64,000 nucleotides of DNA, taken from NCBI RefSeq assembly GCF_008831285.2, contig NC_045141.1, forward strand, positions 20,332,848-20,396,847, given 5' to 3'. Origin of the DNA: Nymphaea colorata. Taxonomy: Eukaryota > Streptophyta > Magnoliopsida > Nymphaeales > Nymphaeaceae. Under the pieces are notes generated by a model. It was not told where the DNA came from. It saw only the letters and a program-made list of their open reading frames with translations, and ran no database searches. Below, in pieces: positions 53,799 to 64,000 of this stretch (position 1 is the stretch's first letter; every line of letters starts with the position of its first letter). Made by a program: the position numbers and the translations under genes.

Positions 53799-56700
53799 TC
53801 AGCTGTCAGATGTTGAAGAACCATCACCAGAAGACTGACTCTCATCACGGAGCCTCTTCATTTCATAAGCCCACTCTAAGCCAGGACAGTAGTGCAGAGG
53901 AGGATTGAATCTCATGTCATTGATGTCGGGTGGCAGGAAAGCTCCATTTTCAATCAGAAATTCTACTGCCGCCTTCTTTCTAGCCTTCGCTGCATTGTGT
54001 AGAGGAGTCCCTGGTAGAAATTGAAGGACCATCCACCAATTACTAAGTTTGAAGATTACGTTAACAAATAATGGTAGCAAGCAGTTCCAAATGGCAGATA
54101 GGATCACTCATAAATGATAAAATCTATGAGTACTGTTCAATCAAAAGAACAAAACGTTCCTCAACAGTAATTGACAAAGGGAGTCAAATGCATCAATACT
54201 TGCACCCTCTATGGAGAATTCTACCGTCCACGTGGAAATATAAATAGCCACTTCTGCACGAATATCTTTACATGTGTGTGAATCATACTTTATGCACACA
54301 ACCACGACCAATAACTAAAATCTTTTATTCATGGCCTCCCAGACCTCCAGGTGTTGTTATCCTTAAAAAAGCTTCATTGAAGAAATGCACTTGGATTTCA
54401 CTTTAGACTCATGAATACTTAATCTATTGCTTATTTGACATTAAACTAATGGTTTAGACATTGCTGCTGAAGAACTGGCAGCTTACCTGTCCACAAAAAA
54501 TCGAGAATACGGAACATCCACAAACTTACGGAGGTATAAATAGAACAGATTCATTAACTGACAAATTTTTAGCCCTATTTAGAGCAACCTGTTATGAAAT
54601 TTGAAATTAAAATTTCAATTCAGATTTAAAAATGTGGTTAACAACCAATTTTCAGAAGAAAAATATATTAACATGCACTAATTTTTAGTGCGACGTTAAA
54701 TGTACAGCAACACAAGCCTACAGACATGTCTGCATGGTCCACATTCATGGCACATCTGTACATTTGACAGCATTCCTTGCGCGAAAAATGAAGATTAATG
54801 GCCTAATTACAGATTTCACCAAATTTTAAATCATAAAAAGATCATTCATGAACGAAAAAAAGGCATATATAAAGGCCTACAACCATGGTCATCCATGACC
54901 CATATTCTCGATCTACCCTCTTTAGTTCGCGCTACAGTTTCCTATCACCTAGCAGAATGGCAAGTGTAGCTTAATTTCTAGTTTAAACACAACTAACAAA
55001 CTACCATAACAAGATTGTTACAAACGCAGAAAATCAAAAACTTGCTTAACAATACAAGTTTAAGTAATTTAAGAGCCATACTAGATAAAGACTTCCAGCT
55101 AGTGTCATCCGTACCATTCGATACGGAACCGTATCATGATACAGTACCATCCTATATGACACAGTATCAATACACAATGTTTGTGTATTGATACAGCCCC
55201 CATATTGATACGGGCCATACCTTACAATGCGGCGCTTTTTTAAAAGGAGGCCCCACGCCCCTGTTTGCCGAGTTCTCTGTTCAAAGCTCCTCTCCCCTTT
55301 TAATTTCAATGTTCCTAAATGCTGTGGGAGGGGGCGTTTTTACCGTTTTAGAGACACAATGAAGCAATGAAACAAAAATTGAAGCAAATGGGAATGAAGA
55401 TAGGATGAAGATGAAAAAGAGATGACGATATATCATATTGATTGATGACAATTGTCACTTAAAGATAAAAATAATTTCAGTTTTCATTTACAGTGAATAA
55501 TTACGAATTGGCTTGGATGTGATGCAACAAATTTTAAACTTTATTTTATTAATATGTCATTAACATACTAATAGCTTATGAATGATTAATCGTGAATGTT
55601 AATTAATGAGTTTCATACAAAAAAAAACCATTTTTCTTGATTTTTTCTGAAATTTTCTCTATTTATTTTATTTTTCTGATTTTTGTGCATTAAAAAATAA
55701 TTTTACAATAAGTCCACGATATGTTACAATACATGTATGGGTCAGCATGATCAATACACATTAAGGTAACTTTTCATGGATTGGAAACTTGGAATTGAAA
55801 AAATATTTCTGGAAATAAGTTTTTTGGAATAAAGGAATTGGAAAAATCTTTCCGATTCTCATTTGGATGTGTGTGTGATGGCTGAGAAATAAATTTCAAG
55901 AAATTTATTTCTTAGTTTGATGAAAAAGAAATATATTTCCAAGTGAAGAAGGCGAGCCAGGGAGGAAGAAGGGAGGCGAAGGAAGAAGGGAGGAAAAAGG
56001 GAGGCAGAGGAAGAAGGGAGCGAGGGAGGAAAAAGGGAGGCGAAGGAAGGGAGCGAGGGAGGAAGAAGGGAGGCAGAGGAAGAAAGGAGCGAGGGAGGAA
56101 GAAGGGAGCGAGGGAGTAAAAAGGGAGGCACAGGAAGAAGGCGAGCGAGGGAGGAAGAAGGGAGAAAAAGGAAGCGAGGGAGGAAAAAGGGAGTGGGAGG
56201 AAGAAGGGAGAAAAAGGGAGCGAGGGAGGAAAAAGGGAGTGGGAGGAAGAAGGGAGTGAGGGAGGAAAAAGGGAGGCACAGGAAGAAGGCGAGCGAGGGA
56301 GGAAGAAGGGAGAAAAAGGAAGCGAGGGAGGAAAAAGGGAGTGGGAGGAAGAAGGGAGAAAAAGGGAGCGAGGGAGGAAAAAGGGAGTGGGAGGAAGAAG
56401 GGAAAAAAAGGGAGCGAGGGAGGAAGAAGGGAGAAAAAGGAAGCGAGGGAAGAAAAAGGGAGCCGCAGAAAGAAGGGAGAGGCGGAGGAAAAAGGGAGCG
56501 AGGGAGGAAGAAGGGAGCGATGGAGGAAAAAGGGAGCGAGGAACAAGGCGAGCGAGGGAGGAAAAAAGGAGGCGGAGGAAGAAGGGAGCGAGGGAGGAAA
56601 AAGGGAGCAAGGAAAAAGGGAGCGAGGGAGGAAGAAGGGAGGCGGAGGAAGAAGGAGGGAAGAAGAAGGAAGGCGGAGGAAGAAGGAGAAGGGAGGCGCA

Positions 56701-59700
56701 GGAAGAAGGGAGGCAATGGAGGAAGAAGAAGGGAGACGCAGGAAGAAGGGAGCGAGGGAGGAAGAAGGGAGGCGGAGGAAGAAAGAGGGAGGAAGAAAGG
56801 AGGCAACGGAGGAAGAAGAAGGGAGGCGGAGGAAGAAAGGAAGCAGCGGAGGTAATGGTCCAAAAAAAAAAAACCGGAAAAATTTTTCCGGCTCTCAACA
56901 GGAAAAAATTTTCCGAAAATATATTTCCGCGGGGCCAAAAAAAAATTTTCCATGTTTGATAATATGAAAAAATTTTAAAAATTTGAAATAAATTTCCTGT
57001 GCTACAGTGAATTTCCAGCCCATCAAATGTTACCTAAGATACGCCTTTTACAACAATTGCTTCCAACATTATCTAAAAGCACAGTCGATCTGAAAAAGGA
57101 AGCAGATCATCATAAGCAAAAAACACTCCCAAACCAAGTCAATTTCAGGAATTCATGGAATGCAATACCAACTTGGATTAAGTTTCAAATTTTCCATCAT
57201 CATCCAAATTAGTGACATTAAGATACTTACAGCCACAAGCACCTTTCGTTCTAGCATCGATATCAGCACCACGTTCAAGTAATTCATCCATCACCTTGAG
57301 GTGGCCTCCTTGAGCAGCAAGGTGCAGTGGGGTCAGACCAAGTGATCGGGGCCCCCATGCTGCAATGTTAACGTCAATGCCATCCTCAAGAAGCCGTCTC
57401 ACCTGAGGAAAAATAAAGCATTACAATGACAACCTTTAAGAGGGCGTTTGGATGACATCCTCATCTAACCCAGCTTTTTGAAAATTTGGTTTTATGAAGA
57501 CAGAGCTTTTTAATGGGTTTAAAAAACCATTTGTTTGGGTGACACACCCAAAACCTGGTTCTTGAACAACCTGAGGGGGGCCAGGTTTTCCACTCTCTTT
57601 TACAAAACCAAGCTTTGTCAAAACCAGGTTTTTCCTCATACCCAGTTTTGCAGACACCAAAACATGCCAAAAACCTGGTCTTGAGGTGTCATCCAAACAG
57701 CCATTAAACAATAATGAGATAATTTGTGCATAAACAGTTTCTTTGCAAAGTGCAGACCAGGTTTTTTTCCACCATTCAAGCAACTTAAACAAAATACATG
57801 AGGAAAAAATTACATGTTTTTCCTTCCATCTAACCATTACAAAAAAATAATGACAAAACAGAGACTAATATTACATCCAAATCAATGTCATATACCAATA
57901 AGAAATAGATTCGTACAGAATCCCGTTTAATAATGAGAAATTGGACCAACTAAGAAAATTAGTGTAAACTTTAAAGACTTTATCCTATAAACGTGAAGAA
58001 ACAAATAGCACAAATCAACCCAACAAGTTACAAACTCATACATCTCAGTAATAGTGAAGTATAGTCACAAAAACATGATAAGCTCTTCGCCTGAACTCCA
58101 AATAAATGCATAGTTGAGAAAGTATTGCCTGCAACCACCAACAGGCAACAGCCACTTATTTGCGCCATTATATGCAACTTAGCTTTACAATGACAGGAAG
58201 GCATTATCTATTAAAGGCATGTTCTGGATAAAATTCCTATACCATATTAGAGCATATGGTACTTTTCCTTTTTCCGAGAAAAATAAAAAAACCTTTACGA
58301 GGGTAAGATAACAAACAAACACATAAGAGAAGATTTGAGAGGTCACAAGAGATCAGCCAAATGAAAATGGAAGAGAGAAATGTTCTCCAAAGACAAAATT
58401 CCCAGCCAATAATATTTGAATATCCTCACTTTGTGCCCATGTGATCAAACACCTCCATAAGTTTGTAATTAGCATGAAGGTTAATTCTACATCATCTCCC
58501 TACTTTCTTTGCAGCCAGAATTTTCATGGGGGCAATGTGTCACTCATCACTACATAATACAGCCTACAGTGAACGACTTTAATGCCAAAACAAGAAGTGA
58601 AAGAAAATTTGCATTTTAAATTTTCAGTCATTAAATTTACATTTTAAATTTGCAGCAATTTCTTCGGCAAGTTTGAAGTGAACTCATAGACTATGAATAT
58701 CATCAACTCATCCTGTTTGTATTCCACAAGTTTTTTGAGTCTTTGACATCACGGACTTGCATTCTATTTTTATTGAACAGCCTCATTATCTTTTTCACCT
58801 CATGGCTCATACACAGTTGTTGTTCTTTACTTATTCACGCAGTCAAGAATCCTTCATTTTCATGTGTTATTCTATTGACCAACAAAACTAGTTTTTAGCG
58901 TTTACCATTTCTGTACCAATTTAATTTAAATTTGCATTTAGAGTCTTAGACATCATCCCTATAATCTGGTTTGTATTTTAACAAGTTATTCATTTCGGAT
59001 CAAATAATTAGCATTTGGTAATATGCTTCTCACTTAGTTGCTTCCCGAATCATCAAAATTTTTGAAATGATCACTTCCTATTTTTCAAAGCCTTGCGTCT
59101 TCAGACTCTTCACATTTTTGTTCCAACATTCGAAACCATGGTTTAGTCAGAAATTTCATTTGCAAGAATGAAAAACCAATGGCTCCAAAGTTCTGGGATT
59201 GCCGTCTACTTTCTTTCTGGGATTGCAGTCACTCAGGTAATTACATTAAGTGGTTAAATTGTCTAATGTGACAAAGTTTAACATCAACCTTGATACAACA
59301 CTCGGACACCAATCTTATAACCGCAAGACAACGTTGTGATACAAATCAGATGCAAAAGCAAAACAGAAAGAACTAGGATGAATCAGACAGCAAAGGCTTT
59401 TTCCTTTTTATCAAACAAAGGAACTGTAAAGCAAGCTCAACTTGCAGAATCGAAGAGAAACCCATCAAAAATTCAAATCAACTTGTACGAGAGGAATATT
59501 AGAGGAGATCGCAAGAAAGATCTTCGAATCTAACTATACCATATGTATGCTGAAGAACATAGAGCGATAGCCTTTCAACGTTAAAAGAGCAAAGACTTCA
59601 CAAAGCTTTTCCAGAAACTACTGCACTTCGCGACCGCTGGGAATAAACTATAAAGATAACAAAATAATGAACAACCCAATACCTCCTTCAGATCGCCTTT

Positions 59701-59814
59701 ATGAGCACCAACATGAAGAAGAGTCCAACCTCTATCATCCCTCTCTTCAGGACATATCCGCAACCACCTTCTGGATAAATTGCGCCTCAAAGAAGGCCTG
59801 CACTCTTGAGGCAT
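53799..59814 (-). CDS. Ankyrin-repeat protein, phytochrome-interacting (PIA) type
   Basis: A 171-aa ankyrin protein resembling Arabidopsis PIA1/PIA2, small cytosolic/nuclear proteins reported to bind phytochrome and modulate light responses. Exons: 59814-59683, 57402-57231 and 54010-53799; introns GT-AG; total 516 bp ending TGA. Residues: a basic N terminus (RPSLRRNLSRRW), then DDRGWTLLHVGAHKGDLKE (first ankyrin repeat, about 26-44), SLGLTPLHLAAQGGHLKVMD with LLERGADIDART (second), and GWTPLHNAAKARKKAAVEFL with IENGAFLP (third). The family-specific tail is NPPLHYCPGLEWAYEMKRLR and ends in a Ser-rich SSGDGSSTSDS. The Trp codon of GWTPLH spans the exon 2/3 junction, confirming the splice. Length fits the family (about 170-175 aa). 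Odd: GWTLLHVGAHKG departs from the GWTPLHVAARKG consensus in repeat 1. Both introns contain transposable elements. Confidence 0.93.
55765..57034. mobile_element. PIF/Harbinger-like non-autonomous element carrying a GA minisatellite
   Basis: The left end reads GGTAACTTTTCATGGATTGG and the reverse complement of the right end reads GGTAACATTTGATGGGCTGG: 20-bp terminal inverted repeats with four mismatches, continuing into GAAA. The element is flanked on both sides by TAA (55762-55764 and 57035-57037), the target-site duplication of the PIF/Harbinger (Tourist) class. Its subterminal parts are rich in GGAAA and TTTCC palindromes. The centre (about 55945-56850) is a purine-only minisatellite. It has no transposase. 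It lies in intron 2 of the PIA-type gene. Confidence 0.85.
55945..56850. repeat. GA-rich minisatellite, about 0.9 kb
   Basis: Tandem imperfect copies of a roughly 17-20 bp purine unit such as GAGGGAGGAAGAAGGGAG, with higher-order repeats. For example a block beginning GAAGGGAGAAAAAGG recurs at about 56157, 56207, 56305 and 56356. The + strand is almost purely purine over 900 bp. Long open frames in five or six frames (up to 364 codons) arise only because pyrimidine-containing stop codons are rare; they are not genes. Confidence 0.95.
57439..57703. mobile_element. MITE with GTTTGGATGACA inverted ends
   Basis: The left end reads AGGGCGTTTGGATGACATCC and the reverse complement of the right end TGGCTGTTTGGATGACACC, about 265 bp apart. 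TTA flanks both sides (57436-57438 and 57704-57706), consistent with a Tourist-type target duplication. The interior holds several direct and inverted AAAACCTGGTTTT-like words and no coding capacity. It lies in intron 1 of the PIA-type gene, 36 bp from the 3' splice site. Confidence 0.75.
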
Positions 59815-60423
59815 ATCTCACGAAAACAAAATCGTTGACAGTTTACCAGAAATTACAACAAGAAGATCACTCCCGGAACACTCAAACCGAAGACACTTTT
59901 TCCACAGCCCTTTTTGTCTATATCAGAGAACCTCAACGATTTCAAACACAACCAGAATTCTTAACGTTCCATAAGACCATAAACAACTGTCTCACGAGAA
60001 ACTAAACCGGGATTTACATGGCAGGCTAGGGTTTGGAAATTAACGAGAGAAGAAGGAATGATTCGCCATGCCGTATGGTGCGAAGGGATTCAAGCCGGGA
60101 CCAAAGATGCGACGGAGGTTCTGAGACGCGAAGCACGGGAGGAGTTTCAATGGGGAAGTGATAATCATAATGGAGATCTTTGAAAGAATCGAAAAAAGAA
60201 ACAAGAGGAAGAAGAAGAGAATCCTTAGAAGGAATCAAAAGAGGGAAGAAGATGGAATCATCACACAGATTAGAACGTGTTACCTCGTGAAGGAGGAGGA
60301 GAAAGCAGAAGTCGTTGGAGAAGAAACATGAAAAACTGAAACCCTAGAAAGAGATAAGTCACTCTCCAACGCGAAGAAGGATTCCCTGCCACCCGGGAAA
60401 AAGCAAAACCGCCGTCCCTGCCC

Positions 60424-60432
60424 ATATATACA
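60424..60432 (-). promoter_or_regulatory. Possible TATA box upstream of the PIA-type gene
   Basis: GTATATATG on the minus strand, about 610 bp upstream of the ATG at 59814. If used, the leader would be long or contain a small intron. No better TATA element was seen closer. Confidence 0.35.
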
Positions 60433-60540
60433 ACAATCCGTCCAATTGTCTCAGATCCAAATCCGATTAATCCGGATGAGTCCACGTTTTGTCTTCCCCG
60501 ATAGCCATCGTACTTACCCGCCGGTTCTCGACGTGCTCGA

Positions 60541-60823
60541 GCGGCAGTTACATGTGTGAAATTTTAAATAACTTAGCTACGATTAGTATTTACTAATTGA
60601 ATATTTGCATGTAAATATCAAAAACTGTAAATAATATATGCTATTACCGGAGCTTACTAATTGAATATTATGTGAATATATGCGGTAGTTATGTGTGTAA
60701 AATTTTTAAATAACTTAGCTACGATTAGTATTTACTAATTGAATATTTGCATGTAAATATCTAAAACTTTAAACAATATAAGCTATTACCAGAGCTTACT
60801 AATTGAATATTATGTGAATATAT
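60541..60823. repeat. Tandem duplication, two copies of about 142 bp
   Basis: The block containing ATAACTTAGCTACGATTAGT and ATTACCGGAGCTTACTAATT is followed head-to-tail by a second copy (ATTACCAGAGCTTACTAATT), with period 142 bp and few differences. It sits immediately upstream of the putative PIA promoter. Confidence 0.93.
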
Positions 60824-60829
60824 ATAAAA

Positions 60830-62338
60830 CTTGTTTCGATACAAAGCAATATGGCTGGATTGGTATAGCAGATCCTTACCCGTTTCGTAGTCAGCTCAGT
60901 TTGTATTTAGATGGACACGGATCTCTACCCGTCTCTTAATCTGCTTCAAACCGTATTTAGACTTTAGAGGGAGCACGTAATCAAGGCACAAGGCATGTAA
61001 AAACATACTTTCTTGTCGACGTCCAGAGATGTAGGAGACATATATACACACGAATTATATGTTTAAAACTTATTAGTAACATGCAAAAATTGATGTTGCT
61101 CCTTGATTTGATAACCAAATGCTTAATACAATTCACCATGCTATTTAAAATAAAAACATAATGTTTTTCAAACATGTATTCTAAAAGCATATGTCCCCAA
61201 AACACAATATTCTTCGTAAACGGCCATTTAATAAGAAGAAATTTTGGAAGCAATTACAAAGCGAAAGCCAGGCGTAATTATGAATCAAGCTAGGTTGAAT
61301 TATTTGTTTTTGACAATAACTGTGTTGGGATTTTTATTCATGGCTATGGGTACTGATTAAAGTTATGTTGTTAATTTTTGTGTTGGCTTCCTGCAAGTTT
61401 TCCATATTTAACTAAGTAAATACTAACCATTATAGTTTGCTGCTCAACATTCTTTGGTGAGTGAAAGGAAAATCCAACTATGCAAAGAAAATCTCAGAGT
61501 TATACTCTCTTTTTTTTTCCGATCTACAGGGTTTTTTTTCCGAACAGGATTCAGGGCTGCATTGACGTCTACCGGCAAGGCTGCTGAACATTCTCTAGAG
61601 TGTCGGTAGAAGTAAAACGATGAACCCTCAAGCCTTAATTGACCCTCCTCAAGGTCAGGAAGCAGAGCCATGAATGAAAGAAGATAACGGCTCATAAGAC
61701 TTACCGCGCAACCACCGACTAAAGCCAACACCTTTTAGAGTTCAACACAATTTACAGGTTACACTTTTGAGAAGGACGGATCAAAGACAAATCTCGATCC
61801 GCAAAACCACGAAAATATAGGTAACATGGAGTTAAACTTTCAAAAAAATTTGCATCAGAGGTGGCGTGTCAATTAAAAAAAATTATATGCATTATTTCTC
61901 CAGGAAGATTTAAAGGAAGGAGAATCCTCTAATCCCGGGTTCCTGCCCCTGATTCTAAACATTTATTTTTTTCAACTAACTTGTCTTTTTTCTTAAAAGA
62001 TGCCGGGGCTAAAATTCGAAACCATGTCCTCTAACCATCAGGCAGAGCATTTTTCTGATTGCACCAGATTTTCTAGGTGTTTCAGATGTAACAAAAGACT
62101 GACCAGACTCGTCCTGCCAACGAATATTGCAAAAACTAAATCACTTGATGAGAGCAGGTGACCGCCGTCAACAGAAGAAGCAGCTCATCCATTATGGAGA
62201 AGACAATGCTCATAACAAATTAAATCAGTATAAAAAAATATGGGAACCTGGCCATTATCTGTTTGCATTATTGGTAAACAGATATACAGATGAGGATACA
62301 AAGGAAACTAGCCACTATCTGCTTGCATTTGAATCGAC
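60830..62338. other. Intergenic DNA between PIA and RING genes
   Basis: No gene is supported. The stretch next to 62338 should hold the 3' UTR of the RING gene (minus strand). A minus-strand frame at 61444-61731 looked like a possible last exon but the true RING-completing exon is at 62396-62339. Confidence 0.5.
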
Positions 62339-64000
62339 TCACTCCAATGGCAAAGAATCAGACAAACAAACATTTGTTCGGCAAAGCGGGCACACCCTGG
62401 ATAACAATGGTAAAGATAATCATAAATCTCAACAAGAATTTTGGAGCACGAAATTGGCAACCAGATAAAACAGCAGACAATTTCGTGGTGATAATCAGTG
62501 ACAGGAAAATGCGCATCAAATATGCAGAGTACCTGTGAACTTCTTTCAACCACTTGTCTACACATGATTGGTGGAACTCATGCTGGCAGCGGAGAATTCT
62601 CATCCAATCACCTTCCTCATATTCCACAAGACAAATGTGGCATCTGCAGGAGACGCATACAAGAAGTAAGACAGTATGATGACTTTCCAAATAATAGAGC
62701 CAAACATTTTGCAGACCTTGTGCATCGTGCTGTGAAAGGGATAAGTTGCAGAGAAATGAACTGTTGTCCCCCAAACAACTTCTGGAGGGCCTTATCTTTG
62801 CTAAAACAAACTAGTATAAGCTTCAGAAAGTAAACAGAGAAGTTGACTCTTTCACCCCAAGTACCCAAGTACAACATCAGATAAAAAATTCAAAATATAA
62901 AAGTTAAAGCAACTAAGAGTGAAATCACGTCATATTTCCATTGCACACGCTTTTTGAAGAGAAAGTACTAAACAAGCATCAGTTATTTGGGCCACACCAA
63001 TATTCACTCCTGGGCCCCACCATTTTGGGCCAAGACCACATGTATGTGGTCCTTTTCTTTAGGGGTTCCAATAGGTTAAGATGTCTTGAGAAGCTAGAAC
63101 TCTACTCCTAGTGAAAACCATTTTCACAAAAAACAGTATCCGATTGTTCAACTGGGAAGATCTGACTGGTCAAGCACATGAGATTATAACTAATATCAGC
63201 TTAGACTTCAAAATGTTTACTTTCAAAACCCCCTTGGAGCTCTTATATCCATACTTCAGCAAAGTTAACTTACATGGCTTCGATATGATATTGGTTGCAT
63301 ATGAATGGAATACAATGAGTTGAATCAGGACTGTGATTTACTCATATAATACTCACCAATTAAGGTTTAACCCCGTACTCTAGTATATAAGCTACCAGAA
63401 TAATAAAGCACCAAAATACGCTGTAAGCCCATTTGGATAACATGAATAAAGTGCCTCTGAACCGACTATAACGGAACCATCCTGATCTTAATAATTCCAC
63501 ACTAACTAAAATAGGAGATGAATCCAACCAATCAAACCAAGTATTTAGCTGAAATTTCATATGAAATAAACAAAAAGTCGGTACATTTACAAATATACAA
63601 AAAAATATTCATGAAAACATCAAGGTAGATAGTTGACAACTTACTGGGCAGCTTCTTCATTCTTAATGCCAGATCTAGTATACAGTTTTAGAGGTAGACG
63701 TTCTACGTCCTCCTTTGGAGCAGGCACGGACCCAAAAGAGGAGACAGAAGGGCGAGAAGATGAGACCACCGACTGCTGGTGAATTTCATCCAGAACCTAA
63801 ATAAAATACCTAAATGTTCATACTCAAAATTATACCATGTGATCAGGAAAATTGTTCACATAAAGATCATGTAGCCTCTTACTTCAAATAATGCTTCTGC
63901 CAACATAACGATTCTTGATATACTTGTTCTAGTGCTTGGTTCGTCTTCACTATTCTCTGCCCGAGTACCAGTTCGGCACCGACAACGGCCACTGCGATAA
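62339..64000 (-). CDS. RING-H2 E3 ubiquitin ligase, C-terminal part
   Basis: The 3' end of a gene for a predicted RING-type E3 ubiquitin ligase; the start lies beyond the right edge. Visible exons: 64000-63883 (partial), 63796-63645, 62643-62533 and 62396-62339, all GT-AG, ending TGA. The deduced C terminus runs through an Arg/Cys-rich segment ([19 protein letters not shown]), [20 protein letters not shown], a Ser-rich linker, [13 protein letters not shown] and then a C3H2C3 RING: CHIC, 14 residues, CQHEFHQSC, a [10 protein letters not shown] helix and [10 protein letters not shown], ending SDSLPLE. The last zinc-ligand pair (CPLC) is supplied by the final exon, and the Arg before it is split across the junction. 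The [14 protein letters not shown] and VCPLCR blocks resemble plant RING proteins of the At5g10650/At5g24870 group. All eight zinc ligands are present, so it should be active. Confidence 0.9.

Noticed and set aside
55859-56967. Long overlapping open frames (up to 364 codons) on both strands in the GA-rich stretch
   Set aside because: They translate to Ser/Pro/Phe or Gly/Arg/Lys/Glu low-complexity in several frames at once, as expected from a purine minisatellite. They lie in an intron and inside a transposable element.
61444-61731. Minus-strand frame beginning VLALVGGCAV with an AAAAG acceptor, considered as the last RING exon
   Set aside because: It lacks the CPLC zinc ligands; the exon at 62396-62339 supplies VCPLCR in the correct phase.

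Overview
This is a nuclear window from a flowering plant. The evidence is spliceosomal introns in most genes, a perfect miR172 foldback, plant-specific families (NRT2 nitrate transporter, PPR protein, WCRKC-type chloroplast thioredoxin, phytochrome-interacting-type ankyrin protein, IDA-like peptide), AT-rich intergenic DNA, long (AT)n/(GA)n microsatellites, MITEs and a decayed LINE. The species cannot be named from the sequence alone. Gene models were built by hand from splice signals and reading-frame continuity; UTR ends are mostly inferred.

Layout. 1-4950: mostly intergenic, with a MIR172 hairpin on the + strand at 3315-3481. 4950-6660: decayed LINE-type retrotransposon (+). 6660-13600: repeats and microsatellites with no convincing gene. 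13628-15650: two-exon NRT2 high-affinity nitrate transporter (-). 18570-18890: small secreted peptide precursor with an IDA-like core (-). 23305-25491: five-exon thioredoxin-like 3-1 (WCRKC) gene (+). 29277-31826: intronless P-class PPR protein of 849 aa (-). 35100-43127: twelve-coding-exon AVT1-type vacuolar amino acid transporter (-), with an apparent U12-type AT-AC intron. 45500-53790: repeat-rich intergenic DNA. 53799-59814: three-exon PIA-type ankyrin protein (-), whose introns carry two transposable elements, one with about 0.9 kb of GA-rich minisatellite. 62339-64000: 3' part of a RING-H2 E3 ubiquitin ligase gene (-) that runs off the window.

The genes do not form a pathway or cluster; this is ordinary mixed plant gene space. 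Two encode nitrogen-related transporters (nitrate uptake, vacuolar amino acid transport), two are organelle-directed (chloroplast thioredoxin, PPR), and four are regulatory or signalling (miR172, IDA-like peptide, PIA-type ankyrin protein, RING E3). I found no undescribed multi-gene system. The most notable items are the AT-AC intron with a consensus U12 branch site, the miR172 locus, the Harbinger-like element carrying an expanded GA minisatellite, the divergent IDA-like peptide and several very short exons (18, 20 and 24 bp).
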